Source of the DNA: Leptogranulimonas caecicola
GTDB taxonomy: Bacteria > Actinomycetota > Coriobacteriia > Coriobacteriales > Atopobiaceae
Direction of reading: 5' to 3'
DNA: 64,000 bases
Assembly: GCF_023168405.1 (NCBI RefSeq)
Contig: NZ_AP025285.1
Span: 1,920,001 to 1,984,000, forward strand
In this document: in pieces, positions 24,997-34,695 of the stretch
Layout: every line of letters begins with the position of its first letter
Numbering within the stretch: the stretch's first letter is position 1
Notes under the pieces: model-generated
The model's database searches: none
What the model saw: the letters and a program-made list of their open reading frames with translations, nothing else
What the model was told of the DNA's origin: nothing
Translations under genes and position numbers: made by a program

Positions 24997-27893
24997 ACCT
25001 GAACCCCTACGCCACTGCGACCTCGCCCGATCCCTTGGAGCGGGGAGCCAATCGCCGCACCACCGAGCTGCTGCTGCTCATCGCAGGTGCAGTGCCGGTG
25101 CTGCTCATCTATGCCATGTACGTCATCGACACGGGCACCGCCCTGTCGCTGGAGACCGTCTCGGTGCCTCTGAGCCTCTTCGCCGCCTTTGCGGCGGCCC
25201 ATGTGGCGGTGCGCTTCTTGGCCCCCGGCGCAGACCCGGCGATCCTGCCCATCGTGTTCGTGCTCTCCGGCATAGGCATCACCTTTGTGACCCGGCTGGC
25301 CCCAAACTCGGCCATGTCCCAGGTCATGTGGCTGTTCGTCTCGGTAGCCGCCATGGTGGCCACCCTGTTTTTGGTAAAGAACCTCGATGCCTTGGCCGAC
25401 TACAAGTACACCATCGGCATCGCCGGCGTGGTGCTTATTCTGCTGCCCATGGTCTTTGGCGTGGCCCACTACGGCTCCAAGCTGTGGCTGCAGATCGGCC
25501 CCTTCTCCTTCCAGCCCGGCGAGCTGGCAAAGATCGCCATCGTGCTCTTTTTGGCCAGCTACCTGGCGGCCAATCGCGAGCTGCTCTCGGCTTCCAGCCG
25601 CAAGTACGGCCCCCTCACCCTGCCGGCGCCCCGCATGCTGCTGCCCATCCTTCTCATGCTGGGACTCACCTTGCTCATCGTGGTCTTCGAGCGCGACCTG
25701 GGCAGCGCCCTGCTCTTCTACACCATCTTTGTGGTGATGCTCTACGTGGCCACGGGCCGCGTGAGCTATGTGGTGGTGTCGGTGGCGCTTTTGGCCCTGG
25801 CGGCGGTGGCCTGCTACTTCCTCTTTGGCCACGTGCGCACGCGCTTTGACATCTGGCTAGACCCCTTTGCAGACGCCCAGGGCGGTGGCCTGCAAATCGT
25901 GCAATCCCTCTACTCCCTGGCCGACGGCGGCCTCTTCGGCGCCGGCGTGGGCAAGGGCATGCCCGAGCTCATCCCGGTGGTGGCCTCAGACTTCATCTTC
26001 TCGGCCATAGGCGAGGAAATGGGCCTTTTGGGCGCCAGCGCCGTGCTGCTGCTCTTCATGCTCTTTGCGGTGCGCGGCTTTGCCACCGCGGCCCGCGCCA
26101 AGTCTGACATGGCAGCCTTCACTGCGGCAGGCCTCACCACCTCCATCTGCTTCCAAGCCTTCCTCATTGTGGGCGGCGTCACCAAGTTCTTGCCGCTCAC
26201 AGGCGTCACGCTGCCCTTCATGAGCCAAGGCGGCTCCTCGCTTTTGGCGAGCTTCATCGCCGTGGGCCTGCTGCTTCGCTGCGGCGACCAAGGCACCGGC
26301 CACTCCGTGCTGGTGAGCGGCTCGGGCACCACCGGCGCCGAGATCACCCCGGCGCTTCATGCCCACGGCACCTCCCAGAGCTTCGAGGCCCTTAAAAACA
26401 GCCCTTATGCACGCATTTCCCGCGGCATGGAGACCCCGGAGTCCGGCGTGCTGGGGCGCGTGGCCCTCTCCTCGCGCCTCACTGCCCTGGTGACCTTCTT
26501 CACCGTCCTGTTCGCGCTGCTCATCGCCAACCTCACCTTCATCCAGGTGATCAAGGCTTCCGACTACCAGAACCTGCCCATCAACAACCACACCATCGCC
26601 CGCTCCTCCAAGGTGCAGCGCGGCGCCATCATCACTTCCGACGGCGTGACTCTGGCCGAGTCGCTCCAACAGGCAGACGGCACCTACGTGCGCAGCCATC
26701 CTGCTGGGGATCTCGCCATCCATACGGTGGGCTACATCTCCACCCAATACGGCGCCACCGGCATCGAGCAGTCCATGAACACCTCGCTCACCGGCCATGC
26801 CGACTACACCAGCTGGCGCAGCGCCTTGAACGCCCTCTCGGGCAAGGAGCAGCCGGGCGACACCGTGGTGCTCACCTTGAACTCCAAGATCCAAAAGGCC
26901 GCCGACGAGGCCCTCCAGGGCTACACCGGCGCCATCGTGGTGCTCGATCCTTCCACGGGCGCAGTGTTGGCCAAGGCAAGTTCGCCCACCTATAGCTACG
27001 ACGATCTCTCCTCGGTCATTTCCGGCCAAAGCGGGGAAGGCGCCCTGGTGGACCGCACCACCCAGTCGCTCTACGCGCCGGGCTCCACCTTCAAGGCCGT
27101 GACGCTGTCTGCAGCCCTGAACTCCAAGCTTGCCACGCTGGACAGCCAGTGGGACGCCCCGGCTTCCATGGACATCGGCGGCGCCGCGGTGACCAACGAC
27201 GGCAACCGCGAGTACGGCACCATCAGCCTGAGGAAGGCCTTCGCGGTCTCCTCCAACGTGGTCTTTGGCCAGCTGGGCGTCAAGCTAGGCGCCCAAGCCC
27301 TGGTGGATGCCGCCAGGGCCTATGGCTACAACGGCACCATCGGCCTGGACTTTGCCTGCACCCCCTCGGTTATGGCCAACCCGGCCGACATGACCGAATG
27401 GGAGACTGCCTGGGCCGCCTGCGGCCAGCCGGTAGGCGAGCACCAAGGCCCCATCGGCCCCCAGACCACCGTCATGCAGAATGCCGTTATCGCAGCGGCC
27501 ATTGCCAACGGCGGCGTAGTGATGAATCCCTATGTGGTGGATTCGGTGCTTTCTCCCGAGGGCACAAAGATCTCAGCCACCACCCCTAAATCTTTGGGTC
27601 AAGCCATCTCTTCTGAGACCGCAACCCAAGTGAAGGAAGCTATGCTTGAGGTAGTTGACGACGGAAGCGGTTCTGCCGCCTCGGTCCCCGGCGTAGAAGT
27701 CGCCGGCAAGACCGGCACGGCAGAGACCGGATCCTCGGCCAACTCCCTCTTCATAGGGTTTGCCCCTGCGGATAAACCCACCATTGCCGTCTCCATCTGC
27801 GTGGAGGGCAACGGCGACAACGTGCGAGGGGTCGCCACCAGGCTGGCCTCGCGCATCATCGCCGCTTCCCTGCAAGTTCAGGCGGAGGGGTAA
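24993..27893 (+). CDS. Fused SEDS glycosyltransferase (RodA/FtsW) - class B penicillin-binding protein
   Basis: One 966-residue frame joins two enzymes normally encoded separately. Residues 1-~430 are a SEDS polymerase with about ten transmembrane helices. They carry [13 protein letters not shown] with D235 at the catalytic position, FHARTRFDIW-like loops, and [12 protein letters not shown] near the end. A ~50-residue linker leads to another membrane helix ([18 protein letters not shown]) and then a transpeptidase: S698-TF-K701 nucleophile motif, S753-S-N755, and K906-T-G. All active-site motifs are intact. The frame is unbroken and neighbours overlap cleanly, so this looks like a real fusion, polymerising and cross-linking peptidoglycan under control of the flanking kinases. 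Confidence 0.92.
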
Positions 27894-28021
27894 GAGATGG
27901 CCGCACCTGCACTATAGACGCACTTCAAATGTAGAACTATTCACCACGAGGCATCACACACCACAGATCGCTGCACAAACGTGCCCATCCCTTAAGGCAC
28001 GCGCACAGATAGGAGAGGGAT

Positions 28022-30004
28022 ATGCCAGAGAGGGTCCTCGGCGGACGCTACCGGGTCCAAGGCAAGATTGGCATCGGCGGAATGGCCACGGTGTACCGCG
28101 GCACTGACGAGGTACTGGGGCGCACAGTCGCCATCAAAACCATGTTGCCGCAGTACGCGGCCGACCCCTCCTTCGCCGCCCGCTTCAAGCAGGAGGCCCA
28201 GGCGGCCGCCGCGCTTCAGAGCCCCTACATCGTGGGCATCTTCGACTGGGGCAAGGACGGCGACACCTACTACATCATCATGGAGTACCTGCGCGGCACC
28301 GACCTCAAGAGCGGCATCCGCACCCACGGCGCCTTGGACTCCCGCAAGGTGGCCCAGATCGGCTCCCAGATTTGCCAGGCGCTCTCGGTGGCCCACAAGC
28401 ACGACATCATCCACCGTGACATCAAGCCTCAAAACATCATGGTGCAGCCGGACGGCAACATCAAAGTCATGGACTTTGGCATCGCCCGAGCAAAGAACAG
28501 CCACCTTACCGCCGACAACTCCGTCCTTGGCACCGCTCACTACGTCTCTCCCGAGCAAACCAAGGGCCAGCCCCTAGGCCCCACCTCCGACATCTACAGC
28601 CTGGGCATCGTCATGTACGAGGCTGCCTGCGGCAAGGTGCCCTTCGACGGCGACGACGCCATCTCTGTGGCCTTGAAGCAGGTCAACGAGCAGCCTGTGC
28701 CGCCCTCCCAGGTGAACCCCAACGTGGACCCCCAGCTTGAGGCCATCATCCTCAAGTGCCTCATGAAAGATCCCGCCCAGCGCTTCCAGACGGCGGACGA
28801 GCTGCGCCGCGCCCTCACCGACTACCTTGCCGGCCGCGTGGTAGCCATCTCCAACAACGCCACCACCATGCTGCCTGCGGCAGCCACCACACGCCTCAAC
28901 AAAGGCGGCCAGGGCACCCAGCAGATGAACCGGGTGGCTCCCGACTCCAAGTCCGGCGACACCCGCATACAGGCCTCTATGGGCCGCAACGTGACCCCCG
29001 TGGATGACGAGGGCCCCTCCAAAGGCAAGCGCGTGGGCATCATCCTAGGGGTGATCGCCGCCATCGCCATCCTAGGCGTGGCCCTCTGGTTCCTCTTTGG
29101 GCAGCAAGCCGGCGATCGCAGCGTGCCCAACTACATCACCATGAGCCAGGATGACGCCACCAAGGCCATCAAAGACTCTGACTTCTTCCAGGTGGGCACC
29201 ATCTCCGAGTCCTACGACGACAACGCCGCCGAAGGCACCGTCATGGCCCAGGACCCTGAGAGCGGCTCCATGCGCCCCAAGGGGACGCGTATCAACCTCA
29301 CCGTCTCCAAGGGCAAGCGGCCCGCCCAAGAAGTGACGGTGCCCGACCTCTCCAACATGACCCCCGACCAGGCAGAGGAAGCCCTCACCAAGCTGGGTCT
29401 TGTGGGCAAAGCCGGAGACTCCGTGTCCGACAACTCCATCGAAGCCGGCCACGTAGCCCGCCAGAGCCCCGCTGCCGGCACCAGCGCCAAAGAGGGTGAC
29501 ACGGTGACCTACAACCTCTCCAAGGGCGCCGAATCCAAGAGCGTCCCCGACGTCACCGGGTACACCCAGGAAAGCGCCACCTCCACGCTGGAGAACGCAG
29601 GCTTCATCGTCTCTGTAGGCAACAGCACCGCCAGCGACACCGTGCCTGCCGGCTCCGTCATCAGCTACACGCCTTCTGGCAACCAGCCCACCGGCACCAC
29701 CATCTCGCTCACCATCTCCACCGGCCGCAAGTCTGTGGATGTGCCCAACGTGGATGGCTTGAACTTCGAGGAGGCCCAGAGCACCCTGGAAAACGCCGGC
29801 CTGCGCTACAACACCCGCTGGCAAGCAAGCACCAGCGTGGCTAAAGGCCAGGTCATTAGCCACTCGCCCTCTGGCTCGCAGCCCACCGGCACCACAGTGA
29901 CCATCATTGTGTCCGCCGGCCCCGACACCTCCTCCCAACAACCGACTAGCCCTGGCAACGCTGGCAACAACGGAGGTACCGACGGAACGAACAGCGAGGA
30001 TTAG
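28022..30004 (+). CDS. pknB: PASTA-domain Ser/Thr kinase PknB
   Basis: Membrane receptor kinase controlling wall growth. The glycine loop IGIGGMATVY, K39, H131-R-D133-IKPQNIM and D151-F-G lie in the first 270 residues. After a juxtamembrane linker comes one helix (IILGVIAAIAILGVALWFLF). Four extracellular PASTA repeats follow (PNYITMSQDDA, PDLSNMTPDQAE, PDVTGYTQESA, PNVDGLNFEEAQ), which bind peptidoglycan fragments. A Ser/Asn/Gly tail ends the protein. The start follows AGGAGAGGGAT. It is 128 bases after the SEDS-PBP fusion and probably closes the operon. Confidence 0.96.
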   Translation: MPERVLGGRYRVQGKIGIGGMATVYRGTDEVLGRTVAIKTMLPQYAADPSFAARFKQEAQAAAALQSPYIVGIFDWGKDGDTYYIIMEYLRGTDLKSGIRTHGALDSRKVAQIGSQICQALSVAHKHDIIHRDIKPQNIMVQPDGNIKVMDFGIARAKNSHLTADNSVLGTAHYVSPEQTKGQPLGPTSDIYSLGIVMYEAACGKVPFDGDDAISVALKQVNEQPVPPSQVNPNVDPQLEAIILKCLMKDPAQRFQTADELRRALTDYLAGRVVAISNNATTMLPAAATTRLNKGGQGTQQMNRVAPDSKSGDTRIQASMGRNVTPVDDEGPSKGKRVGIILGVIAAIAILGVALWFLFGQQAGDRSVPNYITMSQDDATKAIKDSDFFQVGTISESYDDNAAEGTVMAQDPESGSMRPKGTRINLTVSKGKRPAQEVTVPDLSNMTPDQAEEALTKLGLVGKAGDSVSDNSIEAGHVARQSPAAGTSAKEGDTVTYNLSKGAESKSVPDVTGYTQESATSTLENAGFIVSVGNSTASDTVPAGSVISYTPSGNQPTGTTISLTISTGRKSVDVPNVDGLNFEEAQSTLENAGLRYNTRWQASTSVAKGQVISHSPSGSQPTGTTVTIIVSAGPDTSSQQPTSPGNAGNNGGTDGTNSED

Positions 30005-30172
30005 CCTAGCGTTGGCTGCACGGCGGCCCTCAAACCCAGAGGGGTCTGCTGGACCTGCGGACACTGGCCCCACAGGTTGGGACTACTCCACCAGGGGGCA
30101 CAGGCCTGTAAAATGGCGCGGCCTCCAGAACTAGAGTTTCGCAGGCCTCCAGAACTAGGGTCTCAATGCCTC

Positions 30173-30270
30173 AGAAATACTACTGCGATAGTTACACTAT
30201 ATGTAGCTATCGCAGTTTTTCTATCTTTGTCTCATTACAATGTAACTAACGTAGCTTGTTTTTAGAGGGC
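30173..30270. mobile_element. Short inverted-repeat (MITE-like) element B
   Basis: The left end GCCTCAGAAATACTACTGCG and the right end, read on the other strand, GCCCTCTAAAAACAAGCTACG, are imperfect inverted repeats of about 23 bases. Inside is a 15-bp stem. Relatives lie at 13169, 32233, 34100 and 46050. Confidence 0.55.
30182..30220 (+). terminator. Terminator of the kinase/wall operon inside element B
   Basis: ACTGCGATAGTTACA (30182-30196) pairs with TGTAGCTATCGCAGT (30202-30216) and is followed by TTTTT. It is the first strong terminator after pknB, 178 bases downstream. Confidence 0.75.
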
Positions 30271-30618
30271 GCACATCCCCTTTATCCCCCTTATTCTCCA
30301 AGCCGCTTTTGCATCCTCCCCTGCCCTCCAATCTCGAGGTCCCCTTCGCCCCACATGCACTTACGACTTCCTCACTTCAAGTGCAAACCTGCCGCCCTTG
30401 GATCGCTCTTCGCCCTCTCTCGTGTTACTCTGACTTCGCTGGGCCGAGCAGAACCTCTTCCATCCTCTCTGCAGCGCGTGTGGCGGCGCCATCGGACCCA
30501 CAGAAAGGCAGAGTGCATCTTGCGCATCTTCTAGACATCCTCAGGTATCCGCCATAGATACTGCCAGCTCGTGAGCCATTTTTCGCATGAGTCAGGCAGT
30601 TCCAAGGAGTCTAGATTT

Positions 30619-32097
30619 ATGCCTATCGTTTTATCTGACGTGACGTTTGCCTATCCCCGCGCCACCAAGCCCCTCATTCACAATCTATCTCTCACCTTCA
30701 CCATCGGCTGGACCTGCCTCTTAGGCGACAACGGCTGCGGCAAAACCACGCTGGTAAAGCTCGCCGCAGGGCTGCTGGAGCCGCAGCAGGGCACCATTCA
30801 GCGCTTGGATTATGTGGCCTGGTGCCCTCAGGATCCCCAGCAGGCACCAGAGGCTCTCCTCGATTTCGCCTGCGCCTACGACCCCCTCGCCCGGAGCCTC
30901 CGCTCCCGCCTGGCCCTTCAAGACGACATGCCTTGGCGCTTCGCCCAGCTTTCCTGCGGCGAACAAAAGAAGCTCCAGGTAGCCGTCGCGCTTTGGCAAC
31001 AACCCGACGCCCTCATCCTCGACGAGCCCACCAACCACATCGACCACCAGGCGCGCCGACAGCTGCTGGAAGTGCTTCAACAATTCAAGGGCACGGGTAT
31101 CCTGGTGAGCCACGACCGCCAGTTGCTGGATCTTCTCGGCAACCGATGCGCTTGCTTCGAGCAGGGTCGCGTAATCTTGCGACCGGGAAACTCCTCGGTG
31201 GTGAGGGCACAGATGGAGCTAGAGCGGCGCAGTGCGGCGCATGAGCGGCAGTCGGCCACTCGGGAGCTGAATCGTCTTGCTGCCGAGAAACTCCAACGCT
31301 CCCACCAAGCAGCTGCCGCAGCGTCGAAACGCTCCAAACGCGGGCTGGACCCCAAGGATCACGATGGGCGGGCGCGCATTGGGCTGGCGATTGTCTCGGG
31401 ACAGGACGGGGCTGCCGGGCGGCGGTCCAGTGCGATGGACGCTCGGCTGAAGAGGGCTCAGGAGCGCAAAGCTGCAGCTCAGGTGAGTAAGCGCTACGAC
31501 GGCAACCTTTGGGTGGAGATGGAGGTGCATCCGCGCCCAGTGTTGCTTCGTTGTGGAGCGACGTCTATTGCGTGCGGCGAGGACGAGCTGGCGGTGCCTG
31601 ACCTGTACGTAGGACATCACGACCATGTGGGCATGGTGGGACCGAATGGCTCGGGGAAGAGCACGTTGGTGAGATGGCTTCTGACACAGGCACCCCAGGA
31701 TGTGCGAGTGCTTTATGTGCCTCAGGAGGTGGATGAAGAGGGTACTCGGAAGCTGCTGGAGCGCTTAGCCGAGCTGAGTGCAGCCGAACGCGGGCAAGTG
31801 CTCTCGGTGGTGGCACAACTTAATTCTGAGCCGGAGCGCATTTTGGAAGGGGGATCGTTGAGTCCCGGCGAGGCCCGCAAGTTGATAATCGCATTGGGCA
31901 TGCTTGAGAAGCCGCAGCTACTGGTGCTGGATGAGCCAACAAATCATCTGGATTTGCATTCGGTAGAAGCGCTGGAGCGCGCACTGGCCGACTTCCCTGG
32001 CGCACTGCTTGCTGTAAGCCACGATTACGCATTCTTGGACGCTTGCTGCGAAATGCGATGGCGAGTTGAGGGTGGAGCCGTGAGGGTGAAAGCGTGA
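30619..32097 (+). CDS. ABC-F family ATPase (ribosome-associated)
   Basis: A 492-residue soluble protein with two ATP-binding cassettes and no membrane span. The ATG at 30619 (AAGGAG nine bases upstream) is preferred to one at 30571. Cassette 1 has LLGDNGCGKTTLVKL (Walker A), LSCGEQKKLQVAVAL (signature) and ALILDEPTNHID (Walker B). Cassette 2 has MVGPNGSGKSTLVRW, LSPGEARKLIIALG and LLVLDEPTNHLDLHSVEAL. The linker between them is long, basic and Ala/Arg/Lys-rich. This layout resembles ABC-F proteins that protect ribosomes from antibiotics, but housekeeping translation factors look alike; I cannot name a substrate. Confidence 0.85.
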   Translation: MPIVLSDVTFAYPRATKPLIHNLSLTFTIGWTCLLGDNGCGKTTLVKLAAGLLEPQQGTIQRLDYVAWCPQDPQQAPEALLDFACAYDPLARSLRSRLALQDDMPWRFAQLSCGEQKKLQVAVALWQQPDALILDEPTNHIDHQARRQLLEVLQQFKGTGILVSHDRQLLDLLGNRCACFEQGRVILRPGNSSVVRAQMELERRSAAHERQSATRELNRLAAEKLQRSHQAAAAASKRSKRGLDPKDHDGRARIGLAIVSGQDGAAGRRSSAMDARLKRAQERKAAAQVSKRYDGNLWVEMEVHPRPVLLRCGATSIACGEDELAVPDLYVGHHDHVGMVGPNGSGKSTLVRWLLTQAPQDVRVLYVPQEVDEEGTRKLLERLAELSAAERGQVLSVVAQLNSEPERILEGGSLSPGEARKLIIALGMLEKPQLLVLDEPTNHLDLHSVEALERALADFPGALLAVSHDYAFLDACCEMRWRVEGGAVRVKA

Positions 32098-32232
32098 GCG
32101 ATAGGTGGCGCGCTGTGAACGCGATCGCTATTGGAGGAATGAGGCTGAGTGACTGGGGTAATGAAAGTGGTTTCTACGAGATAGAAGGGATAGTCCACAG
32201 GCGGTAGAGGAGGGCCAATAAAGGGTAAATGT

Positions 32233-32350
32233 GCCTCAGAAAAGCATCTACTTTAGCTACATAGCATGGTAGCTAAAGTAAAAGTATAGATATAAATACC
32301 ACTATCTTAGCAACGCTGTGATGTAGCTATTGAAGAAGGTTTTCTGAGGG
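32233..32350. mobile_element. Short inverted-repeat (MITE-like) element C
   Basis: Perfect 10-base ends, CCTCAGAAAA (32234-32243) and TTTTCTGAGG (32340-32349). Inside, TACTTTAGCTAC (32249-32260) pairs perfectly with GTAGCTAAAGTA (32269-32280). It is non-coding; its right half continues into a longer direct repeat (32322-32427). Confidence 0.65.
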
Positions 32351-32427
32351 AGCCAGACCCTAAAGTCATGGGTCCATAGGAAGGTGCTAGACCCTAAGAG
32401 CCATGGGGCCCTAGGGGTGCGCCAGAC
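32322..32427. repeat. ~105-bp direct repeat, left copy (pairs with 34187-34291)
   Basis: The first 27 bases are identical to 34187-34213, and the rest, containing twice-repeated AGACCCTAA...CCATGG blocks and ending CTAGGGGTGCGCCAGAC, is closely similar. The two copies are in the same orientation and bracket the secreted CAP-domain gene. The remainder of 32098-32586 holds no gene. Confidence 0.85.
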
Positions 32428-32519
32428 TATACCGCCCTGGGCCGTAGCTTTGTCACGGGACTAGGAGTGTTGCCTCATTTCCTCTTGTCTGGCTTGCTCT
32501 GGGCCATCCCTGCCAAGAA

Positions 32520-32552
32520 AAGGCCTCATCTGCAGCCATTGTGCAGATGAGG
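32520..32552 (-). terminator. Terminator of the CAP-domain gene
   Basis: On the minus strand CCTCATCTGCA pairs perfectly with TGCAGATGAGG across a seven-base loop and is followed by CCTTTTC. It begins 35 bases after the stop. Confidence 0.8.
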
Positions 32553-32586
32553 GCTCAAGGGATCCAGCAGAAGGAGTACGGAGCGC

Positions 32587-33960
32587 TTAGCGGGTAGCGT
32601 CCCAGACTCCCGCGCCGTTCACGTGCCAGCGGCCAATCCACCTGTTGGTGGCCATAGCGCCGGAGCCGCCCACGTAGTAGTTGCCAATCCAGCGGTTGGC
32701 CGCCATGGCGCCAGAGCCGTCCATCCAGTACCAGGCACCCCCAATCCACTGCCAGCCGGTGAGCATGGCGCCAGAGCCATTCAAGTAGTACCAGGCATTG
32801 CCTACCCAGCGCCAACCGGTAGCCATAGCGCCTGAACCGGTGAGGTAGTACCAGGTGCCTCCCACTTTCACCCAACCGGTGGCCATGGCGCCAGAGCCGT
32901 CCATCCAGTACCAGGCGCCGCCAGTGTAGATCCAGCCGGTAGCCATGGCGCCAGAATTATCCAGCCAATACCAATGGCCACCGGTATTAACCCAGCCGGT
33001 GGACCAGCCATTACCATTCCACCAGCGCCAGCGTCCTCCATCCTGACACCAATTGGGTTGGGAGGCAGCCGCAAGCTTAGCCTTAGCAGCATTGAGACGA
33101 TTTTGGGCAGCCACAAGCTTATCGGCAGAGCCATTGATCTCGGGATTCTTCTCGTACTCGGCCACCAGAGCATCGAACTCAGCGGTGGTGTAGGCAGGCT
33201 TGTTGAATTCAAAGGTCTCACCATGAGTGATGGGGTATTTGTTCCCAGACACAGTATTTGTTGCAAAACCTGTGGTAAGGTAGTTCGAATTCACAATGTT
33301 GAGATAATGGCCAGTCTCTCCACCTTTTTCTGGTGCATACGTCTTGCCAGTAGAAGGATTGGTCACATTGCTGTTCTTATAGGTGGCCATTTCTTCCCAA
33401 TACCAACCCTCAAAAGGATCTGCATAGCCCCAAGAGAGATTCTCACCCACTTTATAAGCTTGGGTATGACCTAAAACCACTGCAGATTTGTTGCCTTGAA
33501 CAGCGGCAATGGCCATGAGCTCAGGGCTTACCTTGAACTGGCCCAGTACAGCACCAGTCTTGGGATCTGTTTTGGCCTCAGCGCGCAAACGGTTGCACTC
33601 CTTGATCCACTTAAGCGACTCTTTGAAGTTGGCCCAGGAAGTGGCGTCACCGGATGCCCCAATCTTTGTATTGGCCAAGATAGGCGACTTGGTAAGCACC
33701 TCCACGGCCTCTTTGCCACCAGCCTTGCCAGTGGACTGCATCCACTGAAAGAATGTGAGTTCGTTGATGGTGGCCTTGGCAGAGAGCGAGTTTACTTCGC
33801 TTTGAGCTGCATCTACCTCTCGCTGGGCTGCAGCTTTGATCTCTGGCTGATTTAGTGGCACATAGGCTTGTGCTGTGACAGGAACGGCCAACAGCAGGCA
33901 GGCGCACATCGCCAATAATGCGAAAGTCTTTCTGACTAGGGTTTTGCGCAAGCTAAACAC
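32587..33960 (-). CDS. Secreted CAP-domain protein with C-terminal cell-wall-binding repeats
   Basis: A 457-residue surface protein. I choose the GTG at 33960, which has GAGGAG eight bases upstream. The signal peptide is KTLVRKTFALLAMCACLLLAVPVTAQA. A coiled region (EIKAAAQREVDAAQSEVNSL) follows, then a CAP/SCP-like domain with HTQAYKVGENLSWGY, GWYWEEMATY and GETGHYLNIVNSNY, the histidine-glutamate cavity residues. Another coiled segment leads to seven ~20-residue repeats of the WYYLxGSGAMATGW type that in related proteins bind choline or other wall groups. The two ~105-bp direct repeats on either side make it look like a cassette. Role: probably adhesion or wall interaction. Confidence 0.85.
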   Translation of the reverse strand: MFSLRKTLVRKTFALLAMCACLLLAVPVTAQAYVPLNQPEIKAAAQREVDAAQSEVNSLSAKATINELTFFQWMQSTGKAGGKEAVEVLTKSPILANTKIGASGDATSWANFKESLKWIKECNRLRAEAKTDPKTGAVLGQFKVSPELMAIAAVQGNKSAVVLGHTQAYKVGENLSWGYADPFEGWYWEEMATYKNSNVTNPSTGKTYAPEKGGETGHYLNIVNSNYLTTGFATNTVSGNKYPITHGETFEFNKPAYTTAEFDALVAEYEKNPEINGSADKLVAAQNRLNAAKAKLAAASQPNWCQDGGRWRWWNGNGWSTGWVNTGGHWYWLDNSGAMATGWIYTGGAWYWMDGSGAMATGWVKVGGTWYYLTGSGAMATGWRWVGNAWYYLNGSGAMLTGWQWIGGAWYWMDGSGAMAANRWIGNYYVGGSGAMATNRWIGRWHVNGAGVWDATR

Positions 33961-34099
33961 AGACTTCTCTCCTCGAACTATTATTACTAATATAAATTCG
34001 AACAACGTACTCCCTTATTTATATCAGTTGATTCAGTTCTTGTTAAGCTTGATGTAATGGAGAGACTCCTTAAGGCGCAAATTCGGCTGATAGTGGGCA

Positions 34100-34213
34100 T
34101 TCAGAAAAAACTGCGTTAGCTACATATGAATGAAACTACTAAAGAAGCATGTGTCGACACATACTTCTACCTCAGCTACATTCTAGTGTAGCTATTGAAG
34201 AAGGTTTTCTGAG
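34100..34213. mobile_element. Short inverted-repeat (MITE-like) element D
   Basis: Ends TCAGAAAA (34101-34108) and TTTTCTGA (34205-34212). Inside is a near-perfect palindrome around ATGTGTCGACACAT (34149-34162). It is related to element C and continues into the right copy of the direct repeat. Confidence 0.6.
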
Positions 34214-34291
34214 TGGGCTAGACCCTAAAACCATGGAGCCATAGGAAGGTGCTAGACCCTAAAACCATGGGACCCTAGGGGTGCGCCAGAC
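34187..34291. repeat. ~105-bp direct repeat, right copy (pairs with 32322-32427)
   Basis: Same orientation as the left copy, starting 1,865 bases away. It holds two blocks of CTAGACCCTAAAACCATGG and ends CTAGGGGTGCGCCAGAC. Confidence 0.85.
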
Positions 34292-34392
34292 CTTTAAGGC
34301 AGCCTCTCGAGCACCCGTACTCTCACCCTCAAAAACAACCTCGCCCAAAAAACTGTCAGTCACCGCAGGCGAGACCCCACCTGCCTATACGC

Positions 34393-34426
34393 AAACAGCC
34401 CAGAACCCCACGCGGGCTCTGGGCTG
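34393..34426 (-). terminator. Terminator after tRNA-Arg(CCT)
   Basis: CAGCCCAGA pairs with TCTGGGCTG (nine bases, 34396-34426) and on the minus strand is followed by TTTGCG. The U-run is short. Confidence 0.65.
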
Positions 34427-34437
34427 CAATCAATTCG

Positions 34438-34513
34438 TGGTGCGCCTGGGCGGATTCGAACCGTCGACACCCGCTTTAGGAGAGCGGTGCTCTATCCCCT
34501 GAGCTACAGACGC
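34438..34513 (-). tRNA. tRNA-Arg(CCT)
   Basis: A 76-base cloverleaf with acceptor GCGTCTG/CAGGCGC and encoded CCA. The anticodon stem CCGCT/AGCGG encloses CTCCTAA, giving anticodon CCT. Confidence 0.96.
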
Positions 34514-34619
34514 ATGATTGGACTATTTTAACGCATCCGGCTGGTTAAGGCACCCCCGCTCAGGCGTCCCTGCTCGCTCGAGCATCCCAGCGAGGGATGC
34601 CAGCCAACCTGCAGCGGCA

Positions 34620-34632
34620 GGGTTTCTCGGCA
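34620..34632 (-). repeat. Exact copy of the dispersed 13-mer TGCCGAGAAACCC
   Basis: Lies between tRNA-Arg(CCT) and the 3' end of the membrane-protein gene at 34696. A GCATCCC/GGGATGC hairpin sits just left (34582-34600). Confidence 0.9.
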
Positions 34633-34695
34633 AGAAGGTGGGCATGCGGTCCTGGTGCAGCGCTCACACATGGCGGACGCGCGGGGCCAGACGTG

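Larger units (their letters stand above)
30005..30618. other. 614-base gap between pknB and the ABC-F gene
   Basis: No gene is supported. 30120-30134 and 30144-30158 are a direct repeat (GGCCTCCAGAACTAG). An inverted-repeat element with a terminator-like stem lies at 30173-30270. The remaining 350 bases are a pyrimidine-rich plus strand leading to the ABC-F gene and could be a long leader; ribosomal attenuation leaders are known for some ABC-F resistance genes. A 60-codon frame beginning at 30354 has no ribosome-binding site and I do not call it. Confidence 0.5.

Noticed and set aside
30354-30534. 60-codon leader peptide before the ABC-F gene
   Set aside because: No ribosome-binding site and no codon pattern suggesting stalling.
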